20,487 bases of DNA from an uncultured Clostridia bacterium (lineage in GTDB: Bacteria > Bacillota > Clostridia > TANB77 > CAG-508). Positions within the stretch are counted from its first letter, which is position 1, and each line of letters opens with the position of its first letter. The position numbers were made by a program, and so were the translations under genes. The notes below the pieces were generated by a model. The model was given only the letters and a program-made list of their open reading frames with translations. It was not told the origin of the DNA and did not search any database. This document shows, piece after piece, positions 15,777 through 20,487 of this stretch. The stretch is from the NCBI GenBank assembly GCA_944389715.1, contig CALXNI010000030.1, positions 1-20,487 of the forward strand. Direction: 5' to 3'.

Positions 15777-16594
15777 GTGGTTAAAAGAAAACAATAATAG
15801 TAAAAAAACAACTAGTAAATATAAGCCAGCTAAATGATGAGGAATATATATCTTTAACGGATATTGCAAGATATAAAAACACAGAAAATCCAAAAGGGGT
15901 AGTGCAAAATTGGTTAAGGAATAGAAACACTATAGAATTTTTAGGAATTTGGGAGATGATACATAATACAAATTTTAAAGGCATCGAATTCGAGGCGTTT
16001 AAAAAGCAAGCAGGACTAAATAGCTTTACACTAGCTCCACAAAAATGGATAGAAGTAACAAATGCATTAGGGATAGTATCTAAGTCTGGCAAAGGTGGAG
16101 GAACATATGCACATAGGGATATTGCTTTTGAATTTGCCTCATGGATTTCTGTAGAGTTTAAAATATATTTAATACAGGAATTTGAAAAATTTAAAGAAAA
16201 TGAACAAAGAGAAATAGGTTGGAGTGCAAAAAGAGAATTAAGCAAAATTAATTATATAATACATACAGATGCAATAAAAAATAATTTAATACCTAAAGAA
16301 TTAACTAGCAAGCAAGTAAATTTAGTATATGCAGAAGAAGCTGATGTGCTAAATATGGCTTTATTTGGAATGACAGCAAAAGAATGGAGAGAAAGGAATC
16401 CTAATAAAAAGGGTAATTTAAGAGATTACGCAAATATAAATGAACTAATATGTTTAGCAAATTTAGAAAATACAAATTCAATATTTATAAATGAAGGAAT
16501 GAGGCAATCTGATAGATTATATAAATTAAATCAAATAGCAATATCACAAATGAAAATATTAACTAAATATAATAATAAAAATTTATTAAAATAA
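15777..16594 (+). CDS. KilA-N domain protein with disrupted start
   Basis: About 270 aa expected. The KilA-N DNA-binding region begins NDEEYISLTDIARY and continues VVQNWLRNRNTIEFLGIWE, GLNSFTLAPQKWIE, then GGGTYAHRDIAFEFASWIS, with a C-terminal region containing MALFGMTAKEWRE. The coding frame is open from 15785 but has no ATG, GTG or TTG before GTG 15902, which would delete the start of the domain. One extra A in AAAA (15783-15786) would join GTG GTT AAA at 15777 to the frame as MVKKTIIVKKQLVNI. So the gene appears to carry a one-base deletion, a slippery A run, or an unusual start. It has no CGG codon, so this break differs from the five others. The family is common in phage and mobile DNA and in clostridial accessory regions. 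Confidence 0.72.
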
Positions 16595-16602
16595 ATAAAA
16601 GG

Positions 16603-16635
16603 AAGCAAGCAATTTATTGATAATTGCTTGCTTTT
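16603..16635 (+). terminator. Rho-independent terminator of the KilA-N gene
   Basis: Perfect 12-nt arms (16603-16614 and 16622-16633) around a 7-nt loop, then TTTT. The extended start of the next ORF (16617) lies inside this hairpin, which favours ATG 16671 for that gene. Confidence 0.85.
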
Positions 16636-16670
16636 ATGATAGTATAAGAAAAAAAGTAGGAGATGAGTTT

Positions 16671-17093
16671 ATGATAGCAACAACTAAAATAGTTCCAAGA
16701 TATGCAGAAACAGATCAAATGGGAATAGTACATCATTCTGTTTATGCAATTTGGTATGAACTAGCAAGGACGGAATATTTTAATAGCGTAGGGATAAGGT
16801 ATGATGAAATTGAAAAAATGGGTATAATGACACCATTAGTGGAATTGAACTGTAAATATAAAATGCCAGCATACTATAATCAAGAGGTTGAAGTAAGAAC
16901 TAAAATGCTTGAATTAACCCCTGTAAAATTTATTTTAGAATATGATATTTATAATAAAGAAAACAAATTAATTAATATAGGTAAAACAACATTAGCTTGG
17001 GCAGATTCTAAAACTTTTAGAGTTATAAATATTAAAAAATTATATCCAGAAATATATAAAAAGCTAGAAAATCTGGTTGAAAACAAAATGTAA
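16671..17093 (+). CDS. Acyl-CoA thioesterase, YbgC/FadM-like hotdog fold
   Basis: 140 aa. The 4HBT hotdog-fold signature is present: YAETDQMGIVHHSVYAIWYELARTEYF (residues about 11-37), with the catalytic Asp in ETDQMG, and later TPLVELNCKYKMPAYYNQEVEV. It likely hydrolyses acyl-CoA thioesters in the cytosol; chain-length preference cannot be read. ATG 16671 was chosen because GGAGATGAG precedes it and the family starts there. It is followed directly by the truncated surface-protein frame. Confidence 0.88.
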   Translation: MIATTKIVPRYAETDQMGIVHHSVYAIWYELARTEYFNSVGIRYDEIEKMGIMTPLVELNCKYKMPAYYNQEVEVRTKMLELTPVKFILEYDIYNKENKLINIGKTTLAWADSKTFRVINIKKLYPEIYKKLENLVENKM

Positions 17094-17126
17094 CAAAAAA
17101 GAAATATAATTTTACATATTTTTCTA

Positions 17127-18020
17127 TTGATATTTACAGCTGTATCGGGAGCAGAATTAACATTAAAGGATATTACTTTACAATTTGCCCCAAAATATGG
17201 TGTACAAGCATTTGATGGATCTGTTATATTAGACGGAGTAGAAATAAAGGGATGTACTTACGGAGCAGTTCTTGTAAATGGAGGTACAGTTACTGTAAAA
17301 GATTTAATTCTTGGATATAACGGAGAGGGTGCTAATAATGGTATCGAGTTGGATAAAGGAAGTGCTCAAGGAAATCCTAAATTAATTATGGATGGAACTT
17401 TTATTACATACGAAAAAGAAAATGCTGTTCGTGTTGCAAGTAATAGTAATGTTACAACATTCGAAATAGAAAACACAGAAAACACAGTAAACAAAGTATT
17501 TGTAGCTGATAAAAATGTAGTTTTAACAGATGCAAATGATAATATAATTTCTGAAAGTTCTATAGATAAAGATGGAGTTACAGCAACAACTGATGAGGCA
17601 GAAAAAGTAGTTTTAACAATAGTAGCTGCTGATTCTACAAAATCAATTGTAGTTGACAAAGATTCAGTTATCACAGAAGAAACTGTAAAAAATAATGTTT
17701 CTTTAGCTGAAGATCAAACTATAGATGGTTTCTATGCAGATAGTGCATATGAAACAGCATTTGATTTTTCAAAAGCTATTAGTGCTAATACAACTATATA
17801 TGTTAAAGTAGCTTTAGTAGACGATACTGACGATGTAACACCTCCAACAGATGATACAACTGATCCTTCAGAAGAAGAGGAAGTAGTACCATCAGAAGAA
17901 GTAGAAGGTGAAAAAGACGAAACACCAAAAACTGGTGTAGTAAGCTTTGCAGGTGTAGCTATTGCAATTTTAGCAATAGGAACAGTATCTTTAGTAGCTT
18001 TAAAAAGAAAAGATGCTTAA
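17127..18020 (+). CDS. PKTG-anchored surface protein, 5'-truncated
   Basis: 297 residues from a TTG; the frame is open back to the stop of the preceding gene. The N-terminal part resembles parallel beta-helix repeats (AELTLKDITLQ, GSVILDGVEIKG, GTVTVKDLILG), then a beta-rich domain, a Pro/Thr/Asp/Glu linker (about 240-265), and a sortase signal: TPKTG, a hydrophobic helix, and the KRKDA tail. It should be wall-linked, probably by the sortase encoded next. No ribosome binding site, promoter, ATG or recognisable signal peptide is present, although the frame upstream of the TTG encodes a short hydrophobic run. I infer that the 5' part was lost by deletion or rearrangement. There are no CGG codons. 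Confidence 0.75.
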   Translation: MIFTAVSGAELTLKDITLQFAPKYGVQAFDGSVILDGVEIKGCTYGAVLVNGGTVTVKDLILGYNGEGANNGIELDKGSAQGNPKLIMDGTFITYEKENAVRVASNSNVTTFEIENTENTVNKVFVADKNVVLTDANDNIISESSIDKDGVTATTDEAEKVVLTIVAADSTKSIVVDKDSVITEETVKNNVSLAEDQTIDGFYADSAYETAFDFSKAISANTTIYVKVALVDDTDDVTPPTDDTTDPSEEEEVVPSEEVEGEKDETPKTGVVSFAGVAIAILAIGTVSLVALKRKDA

Positions 18021-18040
18021 AGTTTAGCAAAAATAAAATT

Positions 18041-18068
18041 AAGGATAGACATTTAGTCTATCCTTTGT
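18041..18068 (+). terminator. Rho-independent terminator of the surface-protein gene
   Basis: Perfect 10-nt arms (AAGGATAGAC, 18041-18050; GTCTATCCTT, 18056-18065) with a 5-nt loop and a short T-rich tail. Confidence 0.82.
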
Positions 18069-18105
18069 TAATATATATTTAAAATATGATTATGGAGATT
18101 AAAAA

Positions 18106-18882
18106 ATGGCAAAGCATTATAGAATTGAGAAAAAGAAAAAACATAAACTTATTTATATAATTTTAATTATTCTAATAATATTGGCAACTATACATCTAGT
18201 AAAGTATTTTTATGATATGTACAAAGCTAATAGAACATCTAATATATTAGATACAATAGAAATAAATGAAAACCAAATATCAGACCAAGTTACTGAAAGA
18301 ATGCTTCAGGTAAAAACTTTGAAAGAAACAAATTCTGATATTGTAGGCTGGCTAGAAATAGAGGATACTAAAATAAATTATCCGGTCCTTCAAGGAGAGG
18401 ATAATGACTTTTATATGACACATGATTATAAAAAAGAATATACAAAGGAAGGCTCTTTATTTTTAGATAAAGATTATGATTGGAATTTGCCAAGTTCCAA
18501 CTTATTAATATATGGACACAATAACATAGGAAGCACAGAAATGTTTGCAGACCTATTAAAGTATAAAGAAGAAACTTACTATAAAGAACACCCTAGTATT
18601 AGATTTACAACAGAAAATGAAGATGCAGAATATGAAATCATAGCAGTTTTTGAATCAAGGGTATATTATAAATCAGAAAAAAATGTATTTAGATATTATT
18701 ATTTTATTAATGCAGAAAACGAAGAAGAATATTACGAATTTGTAAGTAATGCTAAAGAAGCATCTTTATATGATACTGGAAAAACAGCAGAATATGGAGA
18801 TCAGTTAATGACGCTATCTACTTGTGCATATCACACAGAAGATGGAAGATTTGCAGTAGTAGCAAAAAAAGTAGAAAAATAG
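18106..18882 (+). CDS. Class B sortase
   Basis: 258 aa. A basic N-terminus and one TM anchor (residues about 14-36) place the catalytic domain outside the cell. The catalytic triad is visible: H138 in YGHNN, C240 in TLSTC and R248 in DGRFAVVAK. WLEIEDTKINYPVLQG and the DDFY-like segment fit the SrtB type. It joins sorting-signal proteins to peptidoglycan or to each other; the TPKTG protein just upstream is the obvious substrate. The start has GGAG. A terminator lies between the two, so the sortase probably has its own promoter. Confidence 0.92.
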   Translation: MAKHYRIEKKKKHKLIYIILIILIILATIHLVKYFYDMYKANRTSNILDTIEINENQISDQVTERMLQVKTLKETNSDIVGWLEIEDTKINYPVLQGEDNDFYMTHDYKKEYTKEGSLFLDKDYDWNLPSSNLLIYGHNNIGSTEMFADLLKYKEETYYKEHPSIRFTTENEDAEYEIIAVFESRVYYKSEKNVFRYYYFINAENEEEYYEFVSNAKEASLYDTGKTAEYGDQLMTLSTCAYHTEDGRFAVVAKKVEK

Positions 18883-18900
18883 ATATTTGTCAAAAATGTC

Positions 18901-18941
18901 AAAACAGGGAAAAAGGGGTCAGACCCCATTTTCCCTGTTTT
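18901..18941. repeat. Inverted repeat, GGGGTCAGACCCC family, copy 4
   Basis: 20-nt arms (18901-18920 and 18922-18941) match with one mismatch around one base. The CAGGGAAAA flanks are shared with the palindrome at 5447-5519. It lies 18 nt past the sortase stop and probably acts as its terminator. Confidence 0.85.
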
Positions 18942-18962
18942 AAATTTTAAAATTGAAAGAGG

Positions 18963-18991
18963 TTGAAAAAATATATATCATATAGTATAAT
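18963..18991 (+). promoter_or_regulatory. Sigma-A promoter of the DUF368 gene
   Basis: TTGAAA (18963-18968), a 17-nt spacer and a perfect TATAAT (18986-18991), 29 nt before the ATG at 19021. Confidence 0.8.
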
Positions 18992-19020
18992 TGTCACGTT
19001 ATATATTGGAGGAAAAACAA

Positions 19021-19893
19021 ATGATTAATTTTTTAAAAGGTATTATAGTAGGAATTGGTGGAATTGCACCAGGCCTTAGTGGGAGTGTACTGTTAGTTAT
19101 ATTTGGGTTATATCAAAAAACAATAAAAGCAATAGGAACTTTATTTAAAGATTTAAAAAAGAATTTAATGTTTTTGGTACCGTTATTTTTGGGATTTGGA
19201 GTAGGGGTATTATTATTTAGTAAGATTGTAGATTACCTATTAAATAATTACGAAATGTATACAAGATTTGCCTTTTTAGGACTAGTTTTAGGAACAATCC
19301 CTCTTTTTTATAAAGAAGTAAAAAAGGAAGGATTTAAAAATAAATATTATATTTTAGTTGTTATAGCAGCAGCATTTGGTTTTACATTGTTTTATTTAAA
19401 TAAAAATCTATTTCCAACTGTTACAAATCCTAATTTATTTCAATCAGCATTATTAGGTTTTGCTGTTGCAGGATCTTCAATTGTACCAGGTGTGGATAGT
19501 GCAGTAATATTATCTTCACTAGGATTATATGAGTTGTATGTTAGTTCTCTTGCAAACTTTGATTTAAAAGTATTGATTCCAGCAGGATTTGGATTAGTAA
19601 TAGGAGTATTAGTTATATCATTTATAATAAATCAATTAATAAAAAGATATTATACAGCAACTTTTTCAATTATATTTGGTTTATTTTTGTCAATTATTCC
19701 AAATGTTTTGAATTCAAGTTGTATAATTGGGTTAAACATTAATTCACTAATAGCAATTATAATAATGATAATAGGATTTGGAGTTTCTTATTTCTTAGGT
19801 GATATTAATGGAAACAAAGAAAAGTTAAAAAAGATGTCTAATAAGTTGAAAAGTAAAATTAAAAATTCAGATAATGTAGATGAAGTAAATTAA
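19021..19893 (+). CDS. DUF368 (PopT-type) undecaprenyl phosphate translocase
   Basis: 290 aa polytopic membrane protein. The DUF368 hallmark appears twice: GIGGIAPGLSGSVLLVIFGLY in part (residues 11-31) and GSSIVPGVDSAVILSSLGLYE in part (151-171), the two halves of an inverted repeat fold. DUF368 members (PopT) have been shown to recycle undecaprenyl phosphate across the membrane for cell-wall synthesis; the assignment here is by family. ATG 19021 was chosen for its GGAGG site; the ten extra upstream residues overlap the promoter and ribosome binding site. The tail is lysine-rich and cytosolic. Confidence 0.85.
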   Translation: MINFLKGIIVGIGGIAPGLSGSVLLVIFGLYQKTIKAIGTLFKDLKKNLMFLVPLFLGFGVGVLLFSKIVDYLLNNYEMYTRFAFLGLVLGTIPLFYKEVKKEGFKNKYYILVVIAAAFGFTLFYLNKNLFPTVTNPNLFQSALLGFAVAGSSIVPGVDSAVILSSLGLYELYVSSLANFDLKVLIPAGFGLVIGVLVISFIINQLIKRYYTATFSIIFGLFLSIIPNVLNSSCIIGLNINSLIAIIIMIIGFGVSYFLGDINGNKEKLKKMSNKLKSKIKNSDNVDEVN

Positions 19894-19900
19894 TTTATAT

Positions 19901-19925
19901 AGGGGCATACTGATATGCCTCTTTT
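19901..19925 (+). terminator. Rho-independent terminator of the DUF368 gene
   Basis: 9-nt arms AGGGGCATA (19901-19909) and TATGCCTCT (19914-19922), with one G-T wobble and a 4-nt loop, then TTTT. Confidence 0.78.
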
Positions 19926-19986
19926 GTTAAAAATTGCAAATATTTGTAAATAAGGACAGATTATCATTTGGGAGGAAAATATAATA

Positions 19987-20487
19987 ATGGATAATAAAAG
20001 AGTGCTTGTAGGTATGAGCGGCGGGGTAGATAGCTCAGCAGCAGCATTAATTTTAAAAGAAAAAGGATATGAAATAATTGGTGTAACAATGGATTTATAT
20101 TCTGAAGGAAACGATAATAACAGTGCAAGTATAGATGCAAAAAAAATTTGCGAAGCTATAGGAATTCCACATATTGAGTATAATTTAAGAAAAGAGTTTA
20201 AATGTAAAGTAATAGATAACTTTATAAAAGAATATTCTAATCAAAGAACACCAAATCCATGTATTGAATGCAATAAATATTTAAAATTTGGTTTAATGTA
20301 TGAAAAAGCAAAGGAACTTAATTGCAATTATATAGCTACAGGTCATTATGCAAGAATAGAATATTCAGAAAAATATAAAAGACATGTTTTAAAAAAATCT
20401 AGTAATATATTAAAAGACCAAAGTTATGTTTTATATAGAATACCTAAAGAAATATTAGATAAAATTATTTTTCCATTAGGCGAAATG
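19987..20487 (+). CDS. mnmA: tRNA-specific 2-thiouridylase MnmA (5' part)
   Basis: The first 167 residues are present and the gene runs off the right edge; full MnmA is about 360 aa. It thiolates U34 of tRNA Lys, Glu and Gln using ATP and a sulfur donor. Visible are the PP-loop SGGVDSS (11-17), C92 in TPNPCIECN (the conserved nucleophile region) and ATGHYARI, then KDQSYVLYR. The start has GGAGG upstream. It has no in-frame CGG: its GGCGGG at the PP-loop is read GGC GGG. Because it modifies wobble bases of tRNAs, it is a reminder that decoding in this organism can be tuned, but no link to the CGG sites is implied. Confidence 0.93.
   Translation, partial: MDNKRVLVGMSGGVDSSAAALILKEKGYEIIGVTMDLYSEGNDNNSASIDAKKICEAIGIPHIEYNLRKEFKCKVIDNFIKEYSNQRTPNPCIECNKYLKFGLMYEKAKELNCNYIATGHYARIEYSEKYKRHVLKKSSNILKDQSYVLYRIPKEILDKIIFPLGEM

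Noticed and set aside
15777..15905. KilA-N start problem as a sixth CGG recoding case
   Set aside because: No CGG is present near the break, and the shift needed is the opposite sense (one base missing, in an A run).
1..20487. CRISPR array, tRNA, rRNA, riboswitch or complete transposon
   Set aside because: No regularly spaced repeats, cloverleaf sequences, conserved rRNA segments, recognisable aptamers or transposase genes were found by reading both strands.

Overview
This window is AT-rich chromosomal DNA from a low-GC Gram-positive bacterium, most likely an uncultured gut-type member of the Clostridia. The basis is heavy use of ATA, AGA and TTA codons, strong GGAGG ribosome binding sites, a class B sortase with a PKTG surface protein, and Firmicutes-type heterodimeric ABC exporters. 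I see no rRNA, tRNA, CRISPR array, transposase or phage structural genes.

Layout. 1-949: the tail of a gene, a gene-poor repeat-rich stretch, and a small Cys-rich ORF of foreign character. 950-2258: an HD-domain protein and a DUF2238/YjdF-like membrane protein. 2387-5450: an iron block (feoA, feoB, a FeoB-associated Cys-rich peptide, a ferritin-like protein). 5516-6724: an AbrB-like protein and a helical protein on the minus strand, divergent from a TTG-started XRE regulator. 6803-9416: a Mg-type P-type ATPase on the minus strand. 9417-9956: a noncoding composite repeat. 9957-10808: an E2-like acyltransferase-fold protein on the minus strand. 10889-15677: an autoregulated tetR plus two ABC exporter half-genes. 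15738-18882: a KilA-N protein, a thioesterase, a 5'-truncated surface protein and a sortase. 19021-20487: a PopT/DUF368 protein and the start of mnmA.

Main discovery. Five separate genes (feoB, the ferritin-like gene, the abrB-like gene, the P-type ATPase and the first ABC half-transporter) are each interrupted at an in-frame CGG codon. In every one, skipping the C (reading CGGN as GGN, glycine) restores the family sequence to its normal end. In a manual scan of all the other recognisable genes I found no CGG used as an ordinary sense codon. The only exceptions are two CGG codons in the 91-aa ORF at 517-792, whose codon usage differs from its neighbours. This suggests that CGG is unassigned or very poorly decoded here and acts as a +1 recoding site (or CGGN as a four-base glycine codon). 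A systematic sequencing artefact is the main alternative. For that reason the five genes are annotated as single recoded CDSs, not as split genes.

Other notable structure: four long intergenic hairpins built on a GGGTC(A/T)GACCC-type or GGGTCTGTCCC-type core sit just after stop codons, a tandem TGACA-N3-TGTCA operator overlaps the tetR promoter, and the KilA-N gene appears to lack one A near its start.
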